Source: Laburnicola sp. R22_1
Taxonomy: Eukaryota > Ascomycota > Dothideomycetes > Pleosporales > Didymosphaeriaceae
DNA: 64,000 nucleotides
NCBI GenBank assembly: GCA_014281115.1
Contig: JACONQ010000019.1
Span: 1,240,001 to 1,304,000 of the forward strand
Direction: 5' to 3'
Under the pieces are notes generated by a model. It did not search any database, was not told the DNA's origin, and saw only the letters and a program-made list of their open reading frames with translations. The translations under genes and the position numbers were made by a program. This document shows, piece after piece, positions 1-12,000 of the stretch. The first letter of the stretch is position 1. The number at the start of each line of letters is the position of its first letter.

Positions 1-2424
1 ACAATTGACTAGCAAAGTCGGTTATTAAAGTTCTATCGAACTTCTTTCTTTTCCTTAAAAACCATTACAATATTACGGTCAAGGTTATTGAAGCGGACAA
101 CGAGATTACGATAGTGAAACCGGAAATTAAGCGCTGGTTGGCATCACAAGGAATTATTGTTGAGCCTTCTGCCCCGGATACACAAGCTTAAAATAGAGGT
201 GCCGAACGCTTAGGGGGTGTGAATAAAGAGAAATCGCGTGCAATGCAACTTGACGCCAACCTATTCTAGGAACTGTGGCCTAAAGTAACAAGAGCCGCAG
301 TATACCTCTATAATTAAACACCGAATTATACAAACCACTGGAAAACGCTATACAAGATATTCTTCACACGAGTCGCGTTCAGTAATGGGATTGTTACTTT
401 ACTACGAAAACCCAACCTCGCCTATCTAAAGGCGTACGGCTGCAAGGCATTTGCAATGACTAATAATACTCACTGAGGCAAATTACGCCTACAACGCCTT
501 AATCCAAAGGCATGGATTAGTTATCTAGTTGGATACTAATTATTAAACATCTACCGAATATAGATACTGTCGCTTGGTAAGGTAATAAGCACCCAAGACG
601 TTGTCTTCGACAAAGAGTCAGTATTTGACGGGAGGGTTGAGGACCTTATGGACAGTCTTATGCACAGCACGCTTTAAGAAATAGCAACGCACGTAAGAAC
701 CATTGAGCTACCAACTCCTACCCAACAACTATAGACAGACTCCTTTTATGAGGATGAAGCCGCTGTAGATTTGTCAGAACAACAAGACGAAGCAGATCCA
801 CCAGGCTACTATTAAGGAAGGAAGATTAGGGATAGCTACCCGACTCCTCCAACAACACCGCCACCTGTAGCGTTACTTGCACGGTTGATGGCTGGAGACT
901 AAACAAGTCTAACGCAATAAGCGTCCTCAACAACTGTCCCCTAGGCAGTAGCTTTTATGGCGGGAACCTAAGCCGGCTGTGTTGGAAAATACAGAGGAGA
1001 AGTTATAGACAAGGCTAAGATAATAAGAATGCTCGCCAAAGGCTTGAAGCCCTATTAAAGTTAACTTCCACCTCTGCTGACGTGTCGGACCAAGCTTGAG
1101 GATCACCCAATGGGCGAGATGTTCTAAGAGGCTGAACGAGTGCACCTCGCAAGCCACTAAGAGATGAAATCATGGTTAGAAATACTATTAAAGAAGATTA
1201 AACTAACAGGACAATAGATTCTTGGCTGCATGTGGGTATACACCTATAAACTTAATAAGCACTATTGCTTGCTAAAGTGCAAGGCGCGACTAGTTGTCTG
1301 AGGCGATTAACAACGTAATATTACCTCGCAAGACACTTACGCAGCCACGCTTACTAGCCGGTCATTTTAATTAATAATGGCAATAGCAGCTCACTATAAT
1401 ATGGAGCTTAAGCAATACGACGTAACAAATGCGTTTATTTACGTAATAGTGGATCGAGAGGTTTATATAAGAATGCCTTAGGGCTATTAAAAGCCTAGAA
1501 CAATACTGCAAGTAAATAAGGCACTATACGGCCTTCGCATTTCACTACTCCTCTGGCAGAAAAAATTCACAACGACGCTTAAAGCACTAGGCTTCCAGAT
1601 AGTGCCTTACGAGCTGTGCTGCCTAATTAAGAATGGAGTCATTGTATTCTTCTACGTCGACAACATCATACTCGCGTATCATAAGGAGAAAGAAGAAGAA
1701 GCTTAACAAGCAATCAAGCGCTTACAAGACAAGTATACTTTTACTAGAGGAAACGACCTCCAATAGTTCCTTGGCATAGAAGTTGTACGGGACCGAACAA
1801 ACCGCAAGATTCAACTGTTACAGGCTGCCTACTCAGACAAGATTAGCTGATTAGCAGACAGAACGAATATTCCACATAACACTCCTATGGCTGCGATCGA
1901 ATTATGGCCAAGGAAGGGGTTGGCAATGCCAACTAAGATTAACAAATTTTAACGTAAGATTAAATCATTGCTCTTTGCTGCAGTTACTATAAGGCTAGAT
2001 ATTATCTTTATAACTTTACAACTGGCTCGATTTCTGTCAAACCCAGGGCCCGATTACTAAGACGCAGCAGACCGAGTTCTCCTATACCTTTAAAGCACAA
2101 AGCAGCGAGCCCTACAGCTTGGAGGTAACACTAGACTTTAGATTGCAAGCGACGCATCCTTCGCTAATAATATAATAGACTGTAAGAGCTCCTAAGGCTA
2201 CGCTATTAAGCTCTTTAGCGGACTTATTGCCTGGAAGGCTAACAAACAAGATACTGTAATAACATTAACTACTAAGGCCAAACTGCTAGCTCTTTCTCAG
2301 GTAGCTAAGGAAGCACTCTTCGTCTCAAGACTACTCCGCGAACTCCAGATCGAACTAGACGCGCGCACTATTACTATTCAGTGCGACAATAAACAAACTA
2401 TACACTTGGTAACTGAGGAGGTTT

Positions 2425-2444
2425 CCCGCCTCCAGGGTTGTCAA
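2425..2444. repeat. Left hAT target-site duplication and terminal inverted repeat
   Basis: CCCGCCTC (2425-2432) is the target duplication and the following 12 bp are the inverted repeat, starting with the CAG typical of hAT ends. Confidence 0.93.
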
Positions 2445-5400
2445 CAACCAAACATGCCTCAATATTTTGTTTGAATTTTGTTTGAATTGACAACGTCAAC
2501 CAAACAAAAAGCTGCTGCTGCAATTTTGATAGGTCAAACAAACAAAAGAGGCAATTGCAGTCAAAAAATTTGAAGTTTGTTTGAATCGCTTAGCATACTG
2601 TAATGATAAGGTACCCTAGAGTTAGTGATATATTCTTAGTGTTGATGTAACAATAACTTTCCCAACGCTGCAATTATATAGGTATTCCTATAGTAAACAG
2701 AGCAAAAACGGAGCTTCTTAAGTGGATTGTACCTGCGTAAAAAAGCCCGCATAACGGATGTGTGCTTCCACTGGCCGCCAGCAACTGATATACATGAATT
2801 GCTATTCGGCTTTAGCACCTCCTATCCTCTGTTCCTCCTCTTTCTTTACGTAGGTAATAAGCTGTTAAAACAATAAATATATATATAATAATCTAAATAA
2901 GCTAATATTATAGTGTTGAGGTATTGTAGCAAAGTGAGTTTGCGCTGTTGCAGCGAAGCCTAAGTTATGTTTATATATTCTGAACCTAGTTACTACTCTT
3001 AAAAAATCGTTTGCTATAACCACGCAATAAATCTTGTCTTCTATAAGTTAAACTATTAAATCAATGTTGCTAAATTAATTCCTGTCGCCTGTTTTACTAT
3101 ATCTCTATTGTTGCGGGCTGCAGAGCGTCGCGCAGTACGCCTTGGCATGAAGTGGTAATGTTGGCTAGCCGACCGCGTACTTTCCGCGTACCTTGCGCGT
3201 CAACGCTTACACACCCACTATACTTTGGCTTACTTGCCTGCGCCTACAGCTTACTTTTTCGCGCCTTTGCTTACCTTCACGCTTACCATGCCCCCAAAAC
3301 GAAGCCGCGAGCCTGCTGAGGCATCCGAACCTATGCCCAAACGTTCCCAACGTGCGCCGAAACCCAGCCAGCGCCTTATGGATAGCCAGCGGCCGCTTAC
3401 TCCTCCGCCAACCCAGCCGTCTATTGAGGTAGTTGACGAGCCGGAGCCGCCTATTGAGGTGCTTGAAAGTACTCTAGAGCCGCGCTCAATAGAGCCACCA
3501 ACCGAGCTAGAGGAGCGCGCCCAGAGGCCATCACCACGGCCTATACTACAAGCCTTACAGGCCGATAAGCCAGCTTGGGAGTTGCTGTTAGTGGCTAATA
3601 AGCCGCCTATAGCTACTAAGCCGCCGCGCGCGTTTAGTAATGCTGCCACAGAGGCTTCAGTGGAGGAGGACGCTGCGCCTAGTGTTGACTTCACCAACTA
3701 CGAAGGCCTTGACTTGAAGCGCCTGCTGGGCTTCAATGTGCCTCTATCCACACCCACAGGCAACATCAGCTAGGTCTTTAGGCACAGCTATCGCCTTCGA
3801 AAGCTTGGTACTAACCCTAAGAAGATCTACTTCTAATGCAAGCACTGTCACATCAACAGAAAGAAGGGCGGCCTACACCAGACCACTCTGTCAACTACAG
3901 CCGCCAACAACCATTTGAAGCAAGACCTTCCCGGCCATCGGCTCACCAAACAAGGCACTATCGTACACAAGAGGCCGCTCGAACCTGGCCAGAAGTCGCT
4001 GCGATGGGCGGAAGAAAACGGGGTCACATTAAGCCAAGATGCAACGCAGGAGCTGGGTAACTTCGACGTACAAGGCTTTAGGCAAGCTGCAGTGTTATAG
4101 CTCGTCAACAACAACAGGCCATTACGCGAGTTTGAGACTGAGTCCTTCCGCGCGATGATTAGGTTCGCCAACCCAGAGGCAGAGGCGGCGCTATGGAGGT
4201 CTCACAACAGCGTTTCGAGGTTCGTGATGAGGCTTTACAGCTGGCTACAACCTCAAGTTAAGCGCGCCTTGTCTGAGGCCTCTAGCAAAATACACATAAG
4301 CTTTGACGGCTGGACTACCAAGGGGGGGAAGCGCGGCTTCTTTGCAATTTGTGCGCACTACGCTGACTCTCAAGGCAATATAGTTGACCTTCCCATCGCC
4401 TTGCCGCAGCTGGTTGGTGCGCACACAGGCTCAGCGATCGCGGAAGCTGTCGTACGAATCCTACGCTACTTTGAGATTTCTAGCAGCAATTTGGGCTATT
4501 TCGTGCTTGACAACGCCTACAACAACGATACTGCAGTTAATAAACTCAGCACAATGTACGGCTTTATCGCCAACGATCGACGCCTCCGCTGCGCTTGCCA
4601 CATACTCAACCTCGTTGGGCAAACTATTATGTTTGGCACTAACTCCGACGCCTTTGATAACGAGCCTGAACACTACAACGAAGAGGAGTTTTATATGAAG
4701 CAATAGCGGAAAGATGGTCCGCTTGGCGTGTTTCTTGATATTGTTAACTACATTAACACGCCAAAACAATAGGGTATATTTGAGGATTGTCAGAACAGCG
4801 AAGCAGTTGAGATGCCTGCTGGCGCTACAGCAAGACGCCGTGAGCCTTTCAAGCCTGGAGTTACGCGTTAGAACAGCTATCATGACTGCTTTAAGCGCGG
4901 TGTTGAGCTACAACACGCCATCAACAGCTACTCCTCCTACCACATACAAGAGACTGAGCACGCTAACGAGCTTGCCAAAAGCAACAACACTAAGCCGCCT
5001 ATTATGCCGCAGTGGATGCGATCAGGCGGGCTTGCAGCTGCAGACTAGGCGGTGATTACCAAGTACATTGAGGTGCTTGAGCCGCTGAAGTCCGCAACTA
5101 ATCGCTTGCAAGGTCGCGGCAAAGCTGGCACTCACAGCGCGTTATACGAGGTTATCCCTGTGTTTGAGTCTCTTATTGCTGACCTAGATGCCCACCTTAG
5201 ACTGTTTGAAAGCGTCAATTACCTGCCAGACGAGGCGCCAGAAGATCACGTCGCTATCAACGTACGTGCTGCGCTCAAGAAGGCGAGCAAGTACCTTAAT
5301 AAACTCCTCAAAATCCCCGTCTACTACACTGCCACGGCACTCCACCCACGCTTCAAGAACTACTTTAAACGCTTCTGGCGTGAGAAGCCCGCACAGTTAC

Positions 5401-6103
5401 AAGCTACGCACGCGAGCTTCGAGCAGCTTTGGGCTCGTTACAAGCCCGCCCTAGCGACAGCAACAACAATAACAACTGCGCCTAAACACGCGATGAGCAG
5501 CTTTGACGACGCGATCGATTCGGTACTTGACAACAGCGACGAGATAATAGGGGTGGCGGATGAGTACGAGAGCTGGCTTAGAGAGCCAACATGGACATCA
5601 GAACAGTACAAAACTGGCTGTACAGCTGTCCAATACTGGTACCAGCTCAAGCCGAGGTATCCCAATTTGTCACGATTGGCGCTGGACGTGTTAACTATCC
5701 CTGCCTCCAGCGCTGACTGTGAGCGAGTCTTCTCGGGTACTGGCGACGTACTTGAGCCACAGAGACGCAAAATGGGCAGCCAACTATTGGCTGCTTTAAT
5801 TTGTACTCAACGATGGATTCGAGCAGGTTTTAAACCTCCAAGCGCAAAGGTGGTGGCAACGTACGATGACAATAAGCTCAACGAACAGTTTAGCATACAT
5901 GAGTGGGAGGAGCCGCCGCCTATAACACCACCAGAGTCTCTTTCACAGTCCTCTTAAAGTACTCAAAATCAAACAAACAATCAAATAAAAAGCGCCTCTA
6001 TAGCTCCATCAAATCAAACAAACAAACTACAACACCAAGAAAGTCGTCAAACAAACAAATTCAGAGCCACAAATTTTGTTTGTTTTGTTTATTGACAAGT
6101 CTG
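2433..6103 (+). mobile_element. hAT DNA transposon, complete ends, inserted in copia-1
   Basis: The ends are imperfect 12-bp inverted repeats: CAGGGTTGTCAA at 2433-2444 and, reverse-complemented, CAGACTTGTCAA at 6092-6103. The flanking 8 bp CCCGCCTC are identical on both sides (2425-2432 and 6104-6111), the size typical of hAT target duplications. The flanking copia reading frame joins cleanly if the element and one duplication are removed. Clusters of a CAAACAAA-type motif lie just inside both ends. One transposase gene fills most of the interior. The base composition is less AT-shifted than the copia host, so the insertion is probably younger. Confidence 0.95.
3288..5957 (+). pseudogene. 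hAT transposase, inactivated by seven in-frame stops
   Basis: One reading frame runs from the ATG at 3288 to TAA at 5955-5957 with no frameshift. It is interrupted by seven stops: TAG 3771, TAA 3834, TAG 4098, TAG 4704, TAG 4770, TAG 4869 and TAG 5046. All could come from W or Q codons by single C-to-T or G-to-A changes, so RIP is the simplest cause. The N-terminus is proline-rich and disordered. A BED-type zinc finger follows at about 3770-3930 (CKHC, then spaced His residues). The DDE/RNase-H-like core has SFDGWT near 4300 and the conserved CACHILNL near 4600. The C-terminus carries the hAT dimerisation block, including TIPASSADCERVFS near 5700. The product would be about 889 residues if read through. 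It is dead as sequenced. Confidence 0.93.
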
Positions 6104-6111
6104 CCCGCCTC
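6092..6111. repeat. Right hAT terminal inverted repeat and target-site duplication
   Basis: TTGACAAGTCTG (6092-6103) matches the left repeat at 10 of 12 positions in reverse complement. It is followed by the same 8 bp CCCGCCTC. Confidence 0.93.
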
Positions 6112-6398
6112 CAAACCAAGCTTCGTTATGTGGACATCCATAACCACTGGATCCGACAAGAAGTATCTAAGGGCAGGATTAAGGTGGAGTATGTACAGTT
6201 AGTAGATATGATCGCCGACGGCCTTATAAAGGTGCTCCCCGGGAGCAAGTGGGAGGGTTTCCTCCAACAACTTGGATTGGTCAATGTGGAGACCAAGGAG
6301 GTAACGAATACCGTACCTCTTGAGAAGATTCAAAAGCAACTTAAAGACCTCACAATCGCATAAGTACCAGCTTGAAGAGTTTCCAACCTAAGGGGGTG

Positions 6399-6571
6399 TG
6401 TTAGATAGAACGAGCTGTGGTGAGGTTGGATCTGTACAATCGAGCAGGGACCACCTGGCTTGGCACACTAGCGAAGAAGTCAGAACCAGCTAAACACGGT
6501 TGGAACAGAACACAATACAATTATTATCATCTATTAAGATGCTACATTGCATTTAACCATTAAATCTGACA
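6399..6571 (+). repeat. Putative 3' LTR of copia-1
   Basis: A polypurine tract (aaggggg) lies just before TGTTAG at 6399, directly after the end of the polyprotein, as expected for the start of a 3' LTR. A matching terminus TCTGACA ends at 6571 and fits the inverted TGTTAG/CTGACA ends of copia LTRs. The 5' partner is outside the window, so the right edge cannot be checked. Confidence 0.6.
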
Positions 6572-8380
6572 CTAATAGTACTACTAGCTAGGCATAATAG
6601 CTATAGTAGCATATTATGTATATTCTTATCTTACCTACTAATAAAGTAAGTTATATAGAGAGGGTAAGCATAGACTATTACAACCACTTCCTATACTAGA
6701 GCGCTATTAGCAATCTATCTTAGTTAACTTTATTATAGAACTCCCATCCTACAAAGATAATAGTTATATTTATACTAGCATTATAGTAGTAGTAGACTAA
6801 CTAAGTAAAAAAAGGAAGTTTATTACTATATAAGACATTACTATAGAGTTAATAGTACGCGCGTTTCTAAAACACATATAGCGTAAGGAAGAATACCCTC
6901 TAGAAATAATTAGTAACTATAGTTGTTAGTTTATTTTATATTTCTAAAAAAGGCTTTATTAACGCCTAGGTACACGTCTCCAACTCTCTACTACGCACTA
7001 TTTAGAGACTAATAGCCAGACTAAAATCGGTAACGTATTTCTTATATAATACCTTTATTCTTATATTAACTATTAATAAAATAACTAGGCTGTGTTTCTA
7101 CCTATAGCTAAGTTTATCGCTAATAGCTATATTAGCAAGTTAATAACTATTGTACTATTTCTAGCAATAAAAGGTTATATACTACGCAATAGTACTACAC
7201 TAAAAATAGCGCCTAACTCTAAACTAGAATAATATTTACTCACACCCGCTCGCTTAAATCGCGCCCACACTAATAAGTTTATTAATAAATTTACTTAACT
7301 CCGCAACTTTTTACGCAATAACTTATAATAGGCATAAGCTAAGTAAGCTAAGTACGCAAACGCCTTACGCACGCTATCCCCACACTTTAATATTAGTAAC
7401 TATATTATACTTAATGCTCGCAACCTTATTATAAAATAACTAAGCCGCAGCCTTAACTTTAAAAATTATAGGCCCTTCTAAATTATATATTTAATTAATA
7501 ATAAGGCCTATAAGTTAGATCTACCTATAGAAATAGGTCGCCTACACAATGTGTTCTACCTATAGTTACTATATCTATATAATAGTTAGCTAATAAATAG
7601 GCAGAAGACAAATAAGGATATACCCCACCTTAATAAGACTACTAATAATAACCTAGACTACAAAGTAAAAGCCATCCTTTCTAGCCAGCTAAATAAGTAA
7701 TATAAGAATCCCTATATAGGCAAGAGCCTACTACTATAGTACAAAATACTATAGCAGAACTATAATAATTCTATATAGGAGCCTTACTACCTTGTTATTA
7801 ACGCTACTAAGAAGGTTTAGAAATTCCACAACTTAAATCCCCGCAAGCCTTCTATATACCCTAGATTTATAAACCTTGCCGCCTACTAAGAGATTATATT
7901 AGCGCTTATTATTATAAAGTTTTTCTTATAATATATAGATTAGCAGATAGATAGGTATAGATCTAGAGTTAATAAGAAAGGTAGCCCCCCTAGAAAGTTA
8001 ACGTGCTATTTATAAATAGACCTAGCTAATACTACGTAACAACTCTACTTAACACTAAACTACTACCCCTAATACTTAGTAAGACTTACCTAATAGTCTA
8101 TAATACCACCTAATAGTTTATAATGTTTTACAATAGTTCTAGATAGCGCGTTAGATAGGTAATAGAACGTAGCGTTAGAAGCCACTACTTAGAAGGGGGA
8201 GGGGGTAATATTACTAGGCAAGCTATAGGTAGATAACCTAGTTAGGACTAGCGCCTTAGCAGCTATATATAGTTAGTGCGCAATATATAATTACACGCTA
8301 TTATAAGTATCTTATATTTAAATTTAACTACTTTTATCTTATTTATAACTAGATACGTAATAGGTAATTAGACTCTTATA
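6572..8380 (+). mobile_element. Ty3/gypsy chromodomain retrotransposon, 3' fragment, heavily RIP-mutated
   Basis: The plus strand, read through stops, gives a chromovirus-type integrase C-terminal half. An integrase core segment with VVVD lies near 6790, an HYxxNSQT-like stretch near 7000, and a segment resembling DYVMLNARNL near 7390. A chromodomain follows, with YKNPYIGKSLLLQYK-like text near 7700 and EPYYLV near 7780. The coding part ends around 7890. A polypurine stretch (agaagggggaggggg) ends at 8205 and may mark the start of a 3' LTR at 8206, but the LTR end is unclear. The upstream part is absent because copia-1 abuts at 6571, so copia-1 probably inserted into this element. Confidence 0.8.
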
Positions 8381-8385
8381 CTAAC

Positions 8386-8664
8386 TACTTAGTATAACTA
8401 GTAACTAATAAACTAATACACTCTTACTAACTTATAGTAGGTAAAAAGTTATATTAGTAGTCTTATAGATCTTAGGTAGTATAATAACTATCTAGTATAA
8501 CTAGTAACTAACCTAATACACTCTTACCTACTTATAGTAGGTAGAAAAGTTATATTAGTAGTCTTATAGACCTTAGATAGTGTAATAACTACCTAGTATA
8601 ACTAGTAACTAACCTAATATACTCTTATCTACTTATAGTAAATAGAGAAGTTATATTAGTAGTC
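8386..8664. repeat. Tandem array 1, ~101-bp unit, about 2.8 copies
   Basis: The unit contains ctagtataactagtaact, then a small palindrome (cctac-ttata-gtagg), then ttatattagtagtctta. Copies differ mainly by C/T or G/A. The array is cut at 8664 by the SINE-like element, and related units reappear at 16303. I do not recognise the family. Confidence 0.85.
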
Positions 8665-8733
8665 TAACCCTTTTATTAATATTTTAAAACGCTTTTTTAT
8701 ATATATAATAGTAGGAGAAATATCTACTATTAT

Positions 8734-9022
8734 TATTAAATAAGTACTCTACAGCTAGCTATATAGACATTAAATTCTAATTCTCTATACTAGCAAGCGT
8801 AAAGAGTATACAGAGCGATTATATAAGAAAAAGAAAATAATATAATAGAATAACTTAGTATTAATTACTTATCTCTAGAGAGGATGTAGATAGAAAGGAG
8901 AAGATCCTACAGCGCATAGGCTGCGGCGTATAGGTATTATATAATTCCTATATAATGCTATTGTGCGGCAATATTAAAACCTTAATACCCTTAAGTGCCC
9001 TTGCCTATATAGTGTACAGATA
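8734..9022 (-). repeat. LTR of copia-2 (3' LTR in element orientation)
   Basis: This copy is 289 bp and alignable over its whole length with the copy at 15965. Differences are mostly C/T and G/A. Confidence 0.9.
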
Positions 9023-12000
9023 CTAGCAACTTTTTATTTTAAGGTTGCTATTAGTAGTTCTTTCTTCCTCTATACAAACTATCTACTTGCTAATATTTAC
9101 CCTATTTATTTATTATTTTCCTATCTATACGCCTCCTGCTGTAGCTAGTTTACTCTAGTTAATAGAAAGATTATATTAAGTAACTATTTATTATACTTTG
9201 CTACCATTTGTTAGAGGCATAATTAGGCTTATTAGTAGTAGAGTACCGATCTGGCTAATAGTAGTTAAGAGTAAGATTGCGTAGTTAATAATAAGATTAC
9301 AATAATAATATATTATTTATATAAAGTTCTTTTACTTAGTTTAATTCTTATATAATAGGTAGACCTAGTTATCTTATCTATTTAGGCAGCGATATTAGGT
9401 AATTGTGTAATATTAGATAAGAAGAAGATAAACACTAATAAGGGGTAGAAATTAAGGCTCTAGATAGAAAGAAGAGGCATATAAAATAGGCTTTCCTCTC
9501 TCTATTCTTCTTTCTCTTATTCTTTACTTCGAATATCTCTCTATATGTATTTCTTCTCCCTAGCTCTTTTCTCTTTTTATTAAGCTAATTTCCTATTTTA
9601 TATAGTGCTAAATTGTATCCCTTATTATATAATGTCTTGTCTCTATACAATACCAACTTAGTGTAGATAATAGCGCTTGTACTAGTAGGTCTTAACTAGC
9701 TAGGCCTCCCTAGCTTTAGTGCCACTATAGTGGCTCTTTTAGGCAGAAGAATACGTATTATCCTTCTAACTAGTTCCTAAGCAAACTATATATTTATCTA
9801 GAGCATCTCTATTAATATAAGTGTCTCTATTCTTTGCTTTTTATATAGATGCTAACTATAGAAAATAGGCTAAGAAGTTGTGTATTGCATATTTGCCTAT
9901 GTACAATATTAATATTATTCTTATAGTTAGTATAGACCTATATCTATAAGTTGCTAAGCTTATTTAGTGTAAGGGCTACTTTCGCACACTCCTTATCTAG
10001 TTATGCGGTGTCCTTAGGAGCACTGCGTGCGCTCACCGCTATAGTGGTAACTTTAGCCCTAGGCTCTTTACTAAGTATTATATAGTGGCAAACTTCTAGA
10101 CAGGATTATGCAGTTCTTATGTGTGGTAGAGCTATAGTGCTAGGTGCGATTATCGCACAGGATAGGGCTAGATAGTAGGATAGACACTTCTAGATATTGT
10201 CTATAAGTACTAGAATAAAAAACTCCTCTCTAAATAAATATGTGCTATGTCTCTTCTCTTTTAATGCAAATAATAGATAGGAAAATGCGCATTTTTAAGT
10301 AATATGTACGTGTAAAAAAGAATTAAATAAATATATTGCGCAAAAGAATAGATAAATAATAAAGAAATAGTACTGTGTAAAGACTAGAAAGAGCTTATGT
10401 AGGCGGGCTTAAGGCAATCCACTAATGCTTTAATAGTAATTATTAAGGTGTTGCTAGAGATTAAGAACTCTAGAGCCTAGTTTAGGGCCTTCTTTATATA
10501 GATATTAGTAAGATTGTCCTTTCTATTAATCTATCTAATCTTAGAGATCTTGTGGTGCTTATACAATTTGCGGAGTAACATAGTATTAATTATAAGGCGC
10601 TTCTTATTTATAGTTCCTAGTTGTACAAGGCAGTTATAGAGAGACTTTAAATCTATATAGACAACTATAGAAATTAGTAGTAGACTAAGCGTGCGTATAA
10701 TCTTCTAAATAGTTATGCTAATAGCAATAGTATTATTAAACCCTCCTACTATATTATACAGCTTACTAATAAGAATGCTCCTTATTACTTTCTTACACTT
10801 AGTTAAATTCTAGTGTACAATATTTGCTAGGATCTTAAAGTTATCGCTATTACCTATATAATACTTATTGCCTAGAGCGATTAGGAATCCTAGCTATAAG
10901 CTCAGGTCCTTATTATTAGCAAATAAGCTATTAGTAAAGATAAATAGCTTTGCGCATTAAAAATCCAATAGTATAAAAGTAAGACTATGCTTACTATTAT
11001 TAATCTACTATTAGATTTATACGTTTAATGCCTTAATATCTTTATATAAGAGTAATATAGTCTAAGCAGCAATAGATAAATTAAATACGGCTTCTAGTTG
11101 GCACATAGATACGATATAGGCGCCTTTCGCACGCTGCTCTACATACCTCTAAGCGGCATCCTTATCTTTAGGGTTAATTGTGCAAAGGCCCTTTGCTTAC
11201 CCTTTCTATATAAGAACTATAGTATTATATATAAGCCGAATTCTTCTACTATTAAACTTAATAGGTTAGTCCTTAGCAAGGACAGTCTTATCCTTCGCAC
11301 AGAAGGCTACTATCTTTAGCTCTTCTTCTTTTCTTTGTGCGAAGTTCTTATTAATAATACTAAGAGTATTATTTGTCTAAAGGCTAGTAATCCTAAAGGT
11401 GTGCTCTTTTTTATTAGTAATAAGCAGATATAGATTGTACAACAAAGTCTTTATACTAAGTTTCTCTTTATAGTAGTTATAGTAGATCTTAAACTAGTAA
11501 AGATCTAATTTAGCTACACTATAGAGTGGTCGTATAATATAAAAGATCGTATCTTATAAAAAATTCGTGCGCAGTTCCTTAGGTAGTCTAGTATAAAGCG
11601 TGTAGTTTAGTTTATTAGTAGACTAAATATAGGCCTAGGTAATATCTCGCAGTTTAAAATACATTCTATACGTTGCCCAAAGGCTTACTTCTAATATAAG
11701 GAGTAGGCGCTAGCTTATCCTTTAGATAGTAGGTAATTAGGTAAGAATTTTATCTTTTTCCTTATTAGAGTGGCTAGTAAACACAAGGTGAGATTTCTTA
11801 TATAGTTAAGTAGTCTTGCTCTTAACTTCTTATACAAGGTAGAGATTAAAGATTCTACCCTTATACTTAGATAGATTAAAGAGAAGAATCTTAAATGTGC
11901 TATTAGCAATAAGAGCGTCTATTTCTGTACAGTTAGATTCTTTAAAAGATGCTCTAGGTGTTGTAATTACACCTTCTATATAGAGCTTTAGAGATAGTTC

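Larger units (their letters stand above)
1..6571 (+). mobile_element. Ty1/copia retrotransposon (copia-1), RIP-degraded, 5' part outside window, split by a hAT insertion
   Basis: Reading the plus strand through many stops gives a copia polyprotein in the order integrase, reverse transcriptase, RNase H. The end of the integrase core (residues like VIEADNEITIVKPE, then QNRGAER) lies at about 60-330. The reverse transcriptase lies at about 1190-1960, with the catalytic YVDD degraded to YVDN at 1653-1664. The RNase H region runs from about 2130 to 2432 and resumes at 6112 after the hAT element, ending in TAA at 6361-6363. The split is exact: the text TEEVSRLQ before the hAT continues as TKLRYVDIHNHW after it. 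Stops are mostly TAA or TAG, as expected from RIP at CAA, CAG and TGG codons. The Gag region and 5' LTR are not in the window. The element is non-functional. Confidence 0.93.

Noticed and set aside
8386..8664. Regularly repeated units that might suggest a CRISPR-like array
   Set aside because: The units are contiguous with no unique spacers, and the host is a eukaryote.
11098..11319. Plus-strand open frame of 73 codons in the AT-rich block
   Set aside because: The reverse strand reads as copia reverse transcriptase here, so this is an antisense shadow.
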